NCBI GenBank assembly: GCA_964409905.1
Contig: CAYPET010000004.1
Location: forward strand, 102,410-166,409
Length of the DNA: 64,000 nt
Direction of reading: 5' to 3'
Source of the DNA: JAGNRR01 sp964409905
GTDB lineage: Bacteria; Bacteroidota; Bacteroidia; Chitinophagales; Chitinophagaceae
The position numbers were made by a program, and so were the translations under genes. The notes below the pieces were generated by a model. The model ran no database searches. It saw only the letters and a list, made by a program, of their open reading frames with translations, and was not told the DNA's origin. Positions within the stretch are counted from its first letter, which is position 1; the number at the start of each line of letters is the position of its first letter. Of the stretch, positions 1 to 12,100 are shown piece by piece.

Positions 1-1
1 G

Positions 2-1660
2 GTCAATGAGTTGGCCGTATCGCTAAGAAAAAAGGGCGTCCTGTATTACGATGGCACAGTAGTAGGGCAGGATAAGGTAGCGATAATATCGTCTAACAGG
101 CCGGAATGGGTCATTACGGATTTTGCAGTACAAAAAACAGGTGCCATTTTAGTGCCGATTTACCCCTCAGTAAGCACCATCGACCTGAAGTTTATATTAA
201 TAGAAGCAGAGGCGAAAGTATTGTTTGTGGAAGATGAAAAATTGTACAGACGTGTCAAACAAATCATGGCAGATGTACCCACATTGGAACATGTCTATGT
301 TTTTGATGAAGTGCCCGGTGTTACGCATTGGACAGAGCTGTTGGTGCCCATAACCGATGATGAAAAAGAAGAAACTGAGGCGATAAAACGGGATATAACC
401 CCAGAGCATGTTGCCACCATTATTTATACCTCCGGCACCACGGGCAATCCCAAAGGTGTAATGCTGACGCACCATAACATTATTTCGAATATTCAAAATA
501 CCATTGCTTGTTTTAGTATGTGTGATGAGCACAGCAATGTATTAAGTTTTTTGCCGCTAAATCACATTTTTGAACGGATGGTGACCTATTTATACATTTA
601 CAAAGGTGTCAGTATTTACTACGCTGAGGCTATGGAGAAAATTGGTGATAATTTACGGGAGGTGAAACCTGCTGTATTTACCACTGTGCCAAGGTTGCTG
701 GAAAAGGTGTATGAAAAAATTGAAAAGAAAGGTCTGGAGTTATCCGGCTTTAAGCGTAAAATATTTGATTGGGCACTGCAACTCGCCATGCAATATGACT
801 TGGAAAAAAAACAATCTTTGAGCGAAAAAATACAGTTTGCCATTGCGGATAAACTTGTTTTTTCCAAATGGCGAGAAGCCATTGGTGGAAACGTTCGGGC
901 CATAGTGACAGGCTCTGCAGCTTGTCAGGTTAAGTTGTTGAAAATATTTACGGCTGCAAAAATTGTCGTAATGGAGGGCTACGGACTTACAGAGTCTTCG
1001 CCTGTTATCAGCGTGAACCGTTATGAAGCTGATGGTAGACGGTTTGGCACCGTAGGTAAGGTAATTGATGGTGGCGAAGTAAAAATTGCAGCCGATGGCG
1101 AAATATTGTATCGTGGCGAAAATGTGATGAAGGGTTATTATAAAAACCCGGTGGCTACCAATGAAATGATTATAGACGGCTGGTTGCATACCGGTGATAT
1201 TGGCGAGTATTCGGTAGATGGATTTCTTAAAATAACCGATCGAAAAAAGGAATTGTTTAAAATAAGTGGCGGAAAGTATATTGCCCCGCTACCGCTGGAA
1301 AATAAAATTAAAGAGTCACCGTTCATAGAACAAATTATGGTGATTGGTCATAACGAAAAATTTGTTGGCGCATTGATAGTGCCGGCTATTTCGAATGTGA
1401 AAGAATATTTTAAGAGTGCCGGCATTCAGATGGCTGATGATATTGATTTTAGTATTGATAATGATGTCATCAAACTAATCCGTCAGGAGTTGAATAAGTA
1501 CAATCAGTTTTTTGCAACCCATGAACATGTAAAACGCTTTCAATTGCTGACCAAGGAATGGACCGTTGATGGTGGAGAATTAACGCCCAAGCTTAGCTTA
1601 AAACGAAGAAAAATCGTTGAAAAGTATAGCCCAGCCATTGCTAAAATTTATAATCGATAA
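2..1660 (+). CDS. long-chain fatty acid--CoA ligase (AMP-binding), 5' end outside window
   Basis: Acyl-adenylate-forming enzyme that activates long-chain fatty acids with ATP and CoA for lipid synthesis or beta-oxidation; cytoplasmic or membrane-associated. The reading frame is open from the first bases, and an in-frame TTG at 11 is not a convincing start because conserved family sequence begins at once, so the gene is cut by the window edge. About 550 residues are visible; the family is usually about 590-600. Seen motifs: the P-loop YTSGTTGNPKG near codon 140, EGYGLTESSP (A5), the GWLHTGDIGE block, and DRKKELFKISGGKYIAP near the C-terminal hinge, where a lysine-rich loop is expected. The gene ends 8 bp before a tRNA gene. 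The substrate chain length cannot be told from sequence. Family assignment is firm. Confidence 0.93.
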   Translation, partial: VNELAVSLRKKGVLYYDGTVVGQDKVAIISSNRPEWVITDFAVQKTGAILVPIYPSVSTIDLKFILIEAEAKVLFVEDEKLYRRVKQIMADVPTLEHVYVFDEVPGVTHWTELLVPITDDEKEETEAIKRDITPEHVATIIYTSGTTGNPKGVMLTHHNIISNIQNTIACFSMCDEHSNVLSFLPLNHIFERMVTYLYIYKGVSIYYAEAMEKIGDNLREVKPAVFTTVPRLLEKVYEKIEKKGLELSGFKRKIFDWALQLAMQYDLEKKQSLSEKIQFAIADKLVFSKWREAIGGNVRAIVTGSAACQVKLLKIFTAAKIVVMEGYGLTESSPVISVNRYEADGRRFGTVGKVIDGGEVKIAADGEILYRGENVMKGYYKNPVATNEMIIDGWLHTGDIGEYSVDGFLKITDRKKELFKISGGKYIAPLPLENKIKESPFIEQIMVIGHNEKFVGALIVPAISNVKEYFKSAGIQMADDIDFSIDNDVIKLIRQELNKYNQFFATHEHVKRFQLLTKEWTVDGGELTPKLSLKRRKIVEKYSPAIAKIYNR

Positions 1661-1668
1661 AATTTTTT

Positions 1669-1740
1669 GGCCCTGTAGTTTAATGGATAAAACCGCAGTT
1701 TCCTAAACTGTTAATCTGGGTTCGATTCCCGGCGGGGCTA
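1669..1740 (+). tRNA. tRNA-Arg(CCT)
   Basis: The 72-nt sequence folds as a full cloverleaf. The 7-bp acceptor stem contains G-T pairs at its first and sixth positions. The D stem is GTTT/AAAC, the anticodon stem GCAGT/ACTGT, and the T arm CTGGG/TTCGATT/CCCGG. Discriminator base A73 is present. The anticodon CCT at 1702-1704 reads AGG (Arg). CCA is not encoded, as is common in Bacteroidota. It starts 8 bp after the acyl-CoA ligase stop codon and is probably cotranscribed or has its own promoter within that gene. Confidence 0.93.
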
Positions 1741-1904
1741 CTTATCCAGCCTTATTTATTGCGTTATTTTCTGCAGTAGTGTTTTTTTGTTCTTTTGATT
1801 ACAAGAGTTTTGTGGTTTAGTTTTAATTGTGGGTGTCGTTTTGCCAAAGCTTTTTGGTGAGAATTCTTTATTTTTAATTGAATTTTATTTTTTTTCAATT
1901 TGCA

Positions 1905-4900
1905 ATGAAGAGAATTGCTTGTTTATTCGTTTTTTTTGTTGTATTTGTTTTTGCAAAAACGCAAAATGTTTATGCCACTCATGCGGCGGGTGGCGAATTG
2001 ATTTATGAGCATGTAACGGGTAATACCTATCGGATAACATTCAAACTGTTTAGAGATTGTACTGGTGTCGGTGCGCCCACCACGGTGCCCATATGTGTTT
2101 TCAATCAATGCACCAATTCAAATTTGACCACCATAAACCTGCCCAGAATCACCGGGAATTTACCTGGCGGTAGCACTCCGAATGGAAATCCTACAAGTCC
2201 GGGTTGTCCGGGATTTCAGACAAGCTGTCAAAACCCGTCAAGCCCTGTAGAGGGATATGCAGAATGGTGGTACCAAGGCACTTGCACCTTACCCGCACCG
2301 GGCTCCTCTTGTGATCGGTGGCGGTTTAGTACTTACATCAGTGCCCGCAATCCAAGTACGAACATTAATGGAGGAAACTTTTATGTTGAGGCCTTTCTGA
2401 ACAGAAGGCCCGTTCCATTCCAGGCAGCCATTAATAATAATTCACCACGATTTAACACGCCACCCATTCCTTATACTTGTGCTAACCAACCCAATATATT
2501 TAATAATGGCACTGTTGAAATAGATGGTGATTCCCTGACTTTTCAGTCGATTACACCCTTCAATCAATCTGGATGTACACACATCACACCTGCGCAATGC
2601 CTTTATACTAATGCAGCATACAATCCTACTACAAATCCGTTTAACACAGGTAATACATTTAATATTAATCCAACCGACGGGAATATAAATTACACTCCAC
2701 TTGGGGTGCAAACACCTACCATTTCAGTTCGGGTGAATGAGTATCGGAATGGGGTGTTGATTGGCTATGTGATGCGCGATATACAGATGGTGATTTTAAA
2801 TTGTACTACACCGAACCCCAATTACAACCTAAATCCATTGACTGTTTCGGGTGGCGTGATTGGAGCAAATGGTATCAATATTTGCTCGGGTCAGAATTTC
2901 AACGCCTGCTTCACAATTAGTTCTCCCAATACCAATGCCGTCTTAACAGTATCCGATAATGCAGCAACACAGGCACCTGGTTCGGCGATGACGTATACTG
3001 GAGTTAATACGAGTAATATTACAGGCTGTATTTCCTGGACACCAACCATCGCCGATACCGGTCTAAACATTATCACCATTACGGCTACGGACTCAACCTG
3101 TGCTCCTCCGGGTATTTTAATTACTCAGGTGTTTACCCTGGCGCTGAATGTCATCAAAAATGTTGCATTGAATGTAACGACTACCAATCCTACTTGTGGG
3201 TTGAATAATGGGGGCATTACAGCGACTGCTTTAGGTACAAATGTGTATGTATTACAACCGAATAATATTACGAGCAGTTCGGGAGTATTTACAGGTTTGG
3301 GTTCGGGCATTTACACAGTTTCTGTTCAAAATGGGGGCGCCTGCGCCATACCTCAGACGGTCAATCTGGTACCGCCCACAACAATGACCTGGAATCCTGT
3401 AGCGATTACTAATCCACCATGCGCCCCGCCTGGAGGAGGTGCTGTTTCAGCCACAGTTTCTGGAGGGGTTGGAACAATTGTGTATTCTATTTCGCCTCCC
3501 GTAGCGCCCAATAACACCACTGGTAGTTTTACCGGTTTATCAGCAGGGCTCTACACAATTTCTGCAACGGATGCTTTGAATTGTACGATAAATACTCAGG
3601 TAAACCTCATTGCACCAGCACCATTGCAGCTTCAAACACCAACTGTAACGCACACCACTTGCCCTAGCTTGTCAAATGGTACTATTACCACTTCGGCATT
3701 AAACTCCAATAATCCACCCGTTATTTTTTCTATTAATCCAGGTACGGCTACTAACTCAAGTGGGGCTTTTACGGGTTTGACGGCGGGTGTATACACCATT
3801 ACGGCTACCGATGCGGCAGGTTGCACAGGTACAATCTCAACTTCTGTCAATAATCCTTTATTGCCCGTTATCTCAAATGTCAATGTTGTGCAGCCAAACT
3901 GCACGCAACCCAACGGATCCATCATTGTGAGTGCGTTCTCTATATTTCCGGGACCACTAACGTACACCTTACAGCCTGGGAACATTTCGAACAATAATGG
4001 TTCGTTTTTTATACTAAGCGGCAACACCTATACCGTGACCGTTACAGATGTGACAGGTTGTGGTACGAGTTCCACGGTAGTGTTGAATCCGGGAGGAGGG
4101 GTTGTTGTGAATGCTACTGCATCAGGAGGCAATTGTTCAACAGTAAATGGAGGTAGTATTCAAACGACTTCCACAAATGGGATTGCACCTTTTTCGTATA
4201 ATTTAATGCCCGGTAACATTACAAATGCCAATGGGCAGTTTACCGGTTTGGCCACAGGTACTTATACGATAACCGTTACCGATGCTAGTAACTGTGCTGG
4301 TACTTCTGTTGTTAATGTGATTAATGCTGTACGCCCTACTTGGACTAGTGTTTCAATTTCAAATCCAGCTTGTAACGCTGGTCTGGGAGCAATAAGTGCT
4401 GTGGCAAGTTCGCCAAGTGGTCCGATGTTGTATACATTAATGCCTACTAATGTTTCGAATACATCAGGTACATTCAATAACCTCGGTTCAGGGAATTATA
4501 TACTATCGGCAACGGATACAAATAATTGCGATACAACGACTTCCTTTAATATCTCCATCCCTGGCCCGATGGTGTGGGGAGTGTCAACTACCAATAATGT
4601 GAGCTGTTTTGGATTGAATGATGGAACTCTACAAATTGTGGCAAGCGGTGGTACAGGTCAGATAAGTTATAATCTAATGCCCGGTAATGTGAACAATACC
4701 ACCGGTAGTTTTTCAGGATTGCTTGCGGGTGTCTATACTATAACTGTCACTGATGCAAATAATTGCACATTGAGTTCAACTGTTACAATCAATCAACCAA
4801 CTGCGCTAAATTGGGATAGTGTCCAATCTACTGATGTGAGTTGCAATGGTGGCAGTGATGGTACGATTAGTTTATTAGCTACGGGCGGTACGGGTGCGAT

Positions 4901-7900
4901 AACGTATACGTTAAACCCGGGCAGTCAGTCGAACACGACAGGCTCATACATTGGATTATCGGCTACGACTTATACGATTACGGCTGTTGATGCGAATAAT
5001 TGCAGTATCAGCACGACGGTTACGATTAACCAGCCAGCAGCCTTGAGTTGGGTAAATGTACAAGCTGTTAATGTGAGTTGTAATGGCGGCAGCGATGGTA
5101 CGATTACGGTAGCGGCTAGTGGTGGCACGAGTCCGTTGAGTTACACCTTAAATCCGGGTGCGGTGACGAATGCTACGGGCAGTTATACGGGTCTGGGAGC
5201 AAATAGTTATACGATGGTGGTGAGCGATGCGAACAACTGCACGCTGAGTACAACGGTGGTGATAACGGAGCCTCCTGTATTGCAGTTGACGAATATCGCC
5301 ACCACGACACCGAGTTGTGTGCCGGGCAATGATGGTAGTATAACGGTGAGTGCTACGGGCGGTACGCCGGCTTATCAATACAATATTGGCTCGGGGAATC
5401 AGCCCGGGAATGTGTTTACGGGTGTGGGCAGTGGTAGTTATACGGTAACGGTGACGGATGCAAACGGCTGCACGGTTACGAGCAGTGTGACGATAGCGCC
5501 ACCGAATGCACCTGCCATTACAAATACACAGTCTACAAATGTGAGCTGCAATGGCGGCAGTGATGGTACGATTAGTATTATGGCGAGTGGTGGTGCTACT
5601 CCTTTGAGTTACACCTTAAATCCGGGTTCGGTGACGAATGCTACAGGTAGTTATACAGGCTTGAGTGCGAACAGTTATACGATTACGATTACGGATGCGG
5701 TCGGCTGCAGTGTAAGCACGACAGTATCGATTACGGAGCCGTCTGCATTGATTTGGGATAGTGTCCAATCTACTGATGTGAGTTGCAATGGTGGCAGTGA
5801 TGGTACGNNNNNNNNNNNNNNNNNNNNNNNNNNNNNNNNNNNNNNNNNNNNNNNNNNNNNNNNNNNNNNNNNNNNNNNNNNNNNNNNNNNNNNNNNNNNN
5901 NNNNNNNGGTAACGGTGACGGATGCAAACGGCTGCACGGTTACGAGCAGTGTGACGATAGCGGTTCCAAATTCCCCCGTAATTACTAATATTTCAACAGT
6001 TGATGCTAGTTGTACTCCGGGGAATGATGGTAGTATTACAATAACTGCTAGTGGCGGTATAGCGCCTTACCAATATAATAATGGCGGCCCTAATCAGCCT
6101 TCTAATAGCATTCTTGGTGTTGGAGTCGGATCATATATTGTGACAGTTACCGATGCTGTTGGATGTACGGTTAGCACCGCAGCTGTAATATTAAATCAGC
6201 CTTCACCAACTATTGATTCTTTCAATACTACTGCGGCTAGTTGCAATCCCGGTTGTGATGGTGGAGTAAGTATTTTTGCCTCAGGCGGTACAAATCCAAC
6301 CTATACGTATAGCGTGAATGCCAGTGCTTTCCAAAGCAGTAATGCTTTTGGTTCATTATGTACTGGGCTGTATACGGCAGTAGTAATGGATGGTAATGGA
6401 TGTGTAGATTCGGCACAGTTTACTATCAGCACGGCCAATGGACCTACAATTAATAGTTTAGTAGCAGATAGTGTAAATTGTAATGGAGGTTCTGATGGAA
6501 GTATATCTATTACGGCATCATCAGTATCACCGCCAATGAGCTATAATTTGATGCCTGGGAATATCACAAATGCCAACGGAATATTTAATAATCTACCTGC
6601 AGCCAATTTTATAGTGACAGTAACAGATGGAAATGGGTGTTTGGTGAGCACGAATGTTGTAGTCAATGAGCCTTCACCAGTTCAGTTTGATACAGTAGTT
6701 GGCAGTGGCAGCTCTTGTAACAGTTCAAGTAATGGGACAATTAATGTTGCTGCGGTTGGCGGCACAGGTTTGATAACTTTTGCCTTAAATCCGGCTGCCA
6801 TTTTCACTCCGCCGGGAACATTCAGCAATTTAGCGGGCAACACGAGCTATACCGTCACGGCTACTGATGCCAATAGTTGTAGTATTACAACCAGCATGTT
6901 TATTTCAGCGCCTGCAGCATTGGTAGTGAATAATGTTTTAATTACTGATGTTGTATGTAATGGAAATAATGATGGCACAGCACAAATCAGTACAACAGGA
7001 GGGACATCACCTTTCAGTTTTAACTTACAGCCTGGAAATATTACAAATACAACCGGTAATTTTTCAGCATTATTTGCCAATACTTATACTGTAACGGTTA
7101 CTGACGCGAACAATTGTACAGTGTCTACAACAATTGTTATAAATGAACCACCTGTACTCCAAATTACAAACGTGAGTAGCACTGAGGTTGTTTGTAAAGG
7201 CGATAGCAATGGTACAATTCAGATAAATGGTGTCGGCGGTGTAGCACCCCTCAGTTTTAACTTACAGCCTGGTTCGTTGACAAATACTACGGGTAATTTT
7301 ACGAACTTAACTGGATTAACCTACACAATTACCATTACGGATGCCAACAATTGTACGTTGACAACACAGGTAATAGTGAATGAACCAGATTCGTTGTTAA
7401 TTGACTCTATGAATGTGACCATGGTGAGTTGTGCCGGACTAAATGACGCCAGTATAAGCGTGAATACAAGCGGAGGAAATGGAGGCAATAATTATTATCT
7501 CCAGCCGATCAATATAAATAATAATACCGGACAGTTCGCAAATCTTTCAGCACAGCAGTATTACATCACAGTAGTGGATACGAATGGCTGTATAGCCTGG
7601 GATTCAGTTTTGATAACTGAACCGACAGCGTTGACTGCATCCCATACGCATACGAATGTGAGTTGCAATGGAGGGAATGACGGTACAATTACGGCTGTAG
7701 CGAATGGCGGTACACCAGGCTATACATATACCCTGACCCCCAATAATGTGACCAATAATACAGGTGGTTTCGCAAGTCTAACCGCAGGATTTTATACTAT
7801 CACAGTAATGGATGCCAATAATTGTTCAACAACTATTAATGGCATAGAGATAACCGAACCGACAGCCTTGCAAATTGATAGTTTTGAAAAAACAGATATA

Positions 7901-9097
7901 GCCTGTTTTGGTCAAAATACTGGCCGAATCTCCATTACTGCGACAGGTGGTACGCCTCCTTTGTCATACTCGCTCACTCCAATGGCTGGACTACAGCCGA
8001 CTCCTGGTCAATTTATTGCTTTAATGGCCGGAAGTTATGTAGTTGCTGTTACAGATGCTAATGGGTGTTTGTTAACTACAAATGTGACACTAATTCAGAA
8101 CCCACAAATAGTGTGGGACAGTATATTGATTACAACGCCCCTATGTCATGGTGATGATAATGGGTTCATTGAATTTACTGCTTCTGGAGGTGTTGGGAAT
8201 ATCTTGTATTCATTCAATAATCAACCCGCCACCACCAATAATTTTCAAAGGAACTTGGTTGCTGGTACATATCCCTTGTCTGCTATTGATTCCATTGGCT
8301 GTAGATTAGACACCATTATCACATTGACCGAACCGGATCCGATTACTATTTCATCATTTGACATAACCAATTTAACGTGTATCGGATCTAAAGATGGTTT
8401 TGTGGTAATAAACACCATTGGGGGTGTTGGCTATTATACTTTTTATATCAGACCGGGAATCCAATTTAATAGGACGGGTATTTTTACTAATCTTGACCTT
8501 GGACAATACTCGGTAAAAATTGTTGATACCAACAATTGCCGATTTGATTCCTTTTTTACGATAAATAATAATACGAACCCACTGGTGGCAGTGATTAAGA
8601 AAAGAAATTTATCCTGCCTTGGATTTGGGAATGAAGGTGAAGCTGAAGTAATTATTATAGGAGGTGAGCAGCCCTATAACTATACTTGGAGCACCGATCC
8701 TGTGCAGCAAACAGCTAAGGTAACTGGGTTGAGATTTGGATTGTATTGGGTTGCAATTACCGATGCGAAGGGTTGTCAAATACTAGATACAGTTTATATT
8801 GAGCCCGGACCATGTTGTCAGGAATTGTTCCTGCCGACAGCCTTTAGTCCCAATGGTGATGGATTAAACGATGTCTTTAGAGTTATTACCACTGCAGGTG
8901 TCGATTTAATTCAATTTGATATTTATAATCGCTGGGGGAATCTAGTTTGGCAGACATTTAAGTATAATGATGAATGGAACGGAATATATCAGGGTGCTGA
9001 CGCAGTGCCTGGTGCTTATTATTATATTTATCGTTATCGATGTATTACAGATGGCAAAGAATATATAAGGAAAGGTGATATTACCTTAATTAGGTAA
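1905..9097 (+). CDS. giant SprB-repeat surface protein with T9SS type B C-terminal domain (contains assembly gap)
   Basis: Secreted adhesin-like protein of more than 2,360 residues. The ATG at 1905 gives a clean signal peptide (MKRIACLFVFFVVFVFA); an upstream in-frame TTG at 1878 gives a poorer one. Directly after the signal comes the conserved N-terminal module starting THAAGGELIYEHV, then a long array of about 79-residue repeats with cores such as VSCNGGSDGTI...YTITVTDANNC, which match the SprB repeat family. The C-terminus (SPNGDGLNDVF...IYNRWG...KGDITLIR) is the gliding-motility-associated domain that targets proteins to the type IX secretion system. A run of 100 N (5808-5907) interrupts the repeats; the frame changes by +2 across it, so the gap length is not real. 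I infer a single gene because both sides carry the same repeat type and only the right side has the sorting domain. Role: adhesion, gliding or matrix; the partner is unknown. Confidence 0.85.
4811..5962 (+). repeat. near-identical tandem SprB-type repeats, about 237-bp unit
   Basis: Within the first giant gene, repeat cores beginning GTGAGTTGC or a close variant recur at about 4835, 5073, 5310, 5541 and 5778, a period of 231-238 bp (77-79 codons). DNA identity among these units is much higher than among the units further out. They also use ACG and GGC codons heavily, unlike the flanking, more AT-rich units. Exact 55-bp matches are 4811-4865 with 5753-5807, and 5444-5498 with 5908-5962. This suggests recent expansion or homogenisation. 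Confidence 0.85.
5808..5907. other. assembly gap (100 N) inside a repeat array
   Basis: Exactly 100 unknown bases, the conventional placeholder for a gap of uncertain size. The 55 bp on the left edge and the 55 bp on the right edge each have an exact copy elsewhere in the same gene. The reading frame requires a missing length of 3n+2. Threading one repeat unit across the gap predicts 104 or 110 missing bases (both 3n+2), plus any whole units that were collapsed. Confidence 0.97.
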
Positions 9098-9143
9098 TGC
9101 GTAAGGTATTAATTATTAGCTATGTTTATTCTTCGGAATAAAT

Positions 9144-9151
9144 TATCTTTG
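9144..9151 (+). promoter_or_regulatory. -7 promoter box TATCTTTG before second giant gene
   Basis: Exact match to the Bacteroidota -7 element TAnnTTTG, ending 6 bases before the ATG at 9158. No clear -33 TTG at the usual spacing. Implies a very short leader. Confidence 0.45.
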
Positions 9152-9157
9152 GGGAGT

Positions 9158-12100
9158 ATGAAAAAGTTCATTTTCTTGTTCTTAGTTTTCATAACCATTC
9201 TTGTAACGAAAGATGCATGTGCTTCACATGCTGCTGGTGGAGAGTTGACCTATGAGCATATTTCCGCCAATACCTATCGATTTACGTTTAAATTTTTTCG
9301 TGATTGTACTGGAATTTCAGAGCCATCTTCAGTCCCATTGTGCATTACCAATTTGTGTAATAACACATTACAGTACACCGCTACATTAAGCAAGCTAAAT
9401 GGCAATATTCCTGGTACAAATAATTCAAACGGAACACCTACCAGTACGGGGTGCCCGGGCTTTCAAACGAAGTGCCAAAGCGGTTCCAGTACAGTGCCTG
9501 GATATCGTGAATGGTGGTATCAAGGCATATATATCATGCCATCGGCGGGTGTAAATTGTGACCAGTGGCGATTTAGCACCTACATTAGTGCGCGAAATAG
9601 CAGTACCAATATTAATGGCGGTAACTTTTATGTAGAAGCATATTTAAACAGAAGACCCTTTCCGGGCCAACCGGCTATCAATAATAATTCGCCAACTTTT
9701 ACGCTTGCGCCAATACCGTATTATTGCGCTAATCAGCCCACGACATATAGCAACGGTACCGTTGAGTTAGATAATGACTCGTTGAGTTATTTGTCTATTG
9801 TTCCAATGAACCAAGGAGGTTGCTCGTTTATTAACCCAACTAATTGTAGTTATACTAATGCCTTGTTCAACCCTTCAACAAACCCGTTTAATACAAATAA
9901 TACTTTCTCGGTAAACCCAATAAACGGTGCTATCAATTTTACGCCGAATTTGGTTCAAACGCCAACCATCTCCGTGCGGGTCAATGAATATAGGAATGGT
10001 GTTTTGATAGGTTATGTAATGCGTGATATACAGCTGGTTATTTTAAATTGTAATGCTCCTAACCCGGTTTACACCTTAGATACTGCATCCTTAAGCGGCG
10101 GCGGATTATCCAATGGAGCAATAACTGCTTGCACAAATCAATTATTAAATTTTTGTTTTTCCATTTCATCAGCAAGTCCCAGTGCTATTATTACCGTGTC
10201 AGACAATCATGCCACCCAAGCTTTGGGCTCAAGTCTGACATACTCGAATTTGTTAACGTCTAATGTGAATGGTTGTTTTTCGTGGACGCCGACTATGAAT
10301 GATACGGGTGTGCACAATATCATTATTAATGCCACAGATTCTGCCTGCGCACCGCCAGGTGTGTTAATAAATCAGGTTTTTACATTGACAATAATTGTAA
10401 AGCCTAGTGGCAATGTTGCTGTGAGTGCTGTAAATCCAGATTGTGGTATAAATAACGGTCTTATTCAGGCGAATTATCCCGGAACGCCCACCTTTGTTTT
10501 GATGCCAAGTAATACAGTAAATTCAACTGGATTATTTAGTAACTTGGGACCAGGAAGTTATATAGTTTCCGTTCAATCAAATACTTGCGCAACATCCTCT
10601 ACTGTTTCGCTTATGCCGCCAAGTCCACCTATTTGGACAGCGGTATCTTTTACGCATCCGACTTGTTCCAATTCAAATGCTGGTGTAATACAAACCCAGG
10701 CTTCAGGTCTTACCGGTATTCAATATGCCATATTGCCTTCAGCGGTAAACAATCTCACAGGTACTTTTTCTAACCTAGCTGCCAATACATATACAATTCG
10801 TGCCACAGATAGTAATAATTGCTATGCAGATACAACCGTCGCGCTTGTTATGCCAGCAAATCCTAGTATACAGGTTTCATCAATGCAGCAACCCAATTGT
10901 TTAAACAATAATGGCCAGATATTGCTAACAGGAAGTACCGTTAATCCTCCAATTAATTATTTTTTAAATCCCGGTGCATTTTCTAATGCCAATGGTGTGT
11001 TTAATTCACTTGCCTCAGGTATCTATACCATTATTGGTACGGATAATGCAGGATGCTCTGATAGTATAAATGTTTTATTACAGCAACCGGCAAAACCAAC
11101 GTGGACTGCAATAAGCAGTACGAACATCAACTGTTATAATGCGAATAATGGCCAGATAATGGTATCGGCATTACCCTCATTACCATCGACAATGTTGTAC
11201 ACCATACAACCTGGTAATACAACCAATTCCAACGGAATGTTTACTAATCTTGCGGCGGGTGTATACACAATTACAGCCACCGATACAAACTTTTGTGATA
11301 CAGTTGCCAGTTTAACCATTACTAATCCGGTGCTTTTAAAAATAGATTCAGTACAATCTGCTAATATTGATTGTAATGGAAATGCCAATGGGGCTATAAC
11401 AGTTTTTGCAAATGGCGGAACTGGAAATCTGTCTTATTCATTATCACCTGCCAATTTAACATCAACAACCGGGCAGTTTTTTAATTTACCTCCTGCTGTT
11501 TATACCATAGTTGTCACTGATGCTAATAACTGTACACAATCCAGTACTGTTATCATTAGTGAGCCACCTGTATTACAATTGGCTGTTACAAGCTCGAGTA
11601 TACCAACCTGTGTACCTGGTAATGATGGCTTTATACAGCTTGTCGGAAGCGGCGGAACCCCTATCTATCAATATACGCTTGGCAGTGTTAATCAGTTAAC
11701 TGGTAGTTTCAGTAATTTAGGCAGTGGTATTTATACAGCTAGCATAACTGATGCGAATGCTTGCACGGCCACATTGAGCATCAATATTGCAACGCCAATT
11801 TCGCCTGTTATTGATAGCATACAAATAAATCCTGTAGCCTGTTTTGGTGATGCTACAGGCTCGATGATTATTGCCGCCATGGGTAGCACAACCATCAACA
11901 GCTACGCATTACAGCCCGGTGCAGTGATAAATACGACAGGGGCATTTACCAATTTGATAAGTGCGTTATATACTATCACTATTACCGATGCATCGGGTTG
12001 CAGTGTAAGTACTAGTGTTACAATACCTCAGCCGCCCTTATTGCAGTGGGATACAGTGTTAGCTACATATGTCAGCTGTTTTGGAGGCGCAAATGGCGCA

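Noticed and set aside
740..1189. 149-residue minus-strand frame inside the acyl-CoA ligase gene
   Set aside because: Antisense to a well-conserved gene, composition without domain features.
3632..4027. 131-residue minus-strand frame inside the first giant gene
   Set aside because: Antisense shadow of the Thr/Asn-rich repeats; no start context or family.
4811..5962. Regularly spaced repeats resembling a CRISPR-like or minisatellite array
   Set aside because: Units are about 237 bp, coding throughout and in frame, encoding SprB-type protein modules; no short palindromic repeats or cas genes.
5616..5988. Open frames on both strands running through the N stretch
   Set aside because: They exist only because N bases cannot produce stops; they overlap the real gene in other frames and show Arg/Thr-rich nonsense composition.
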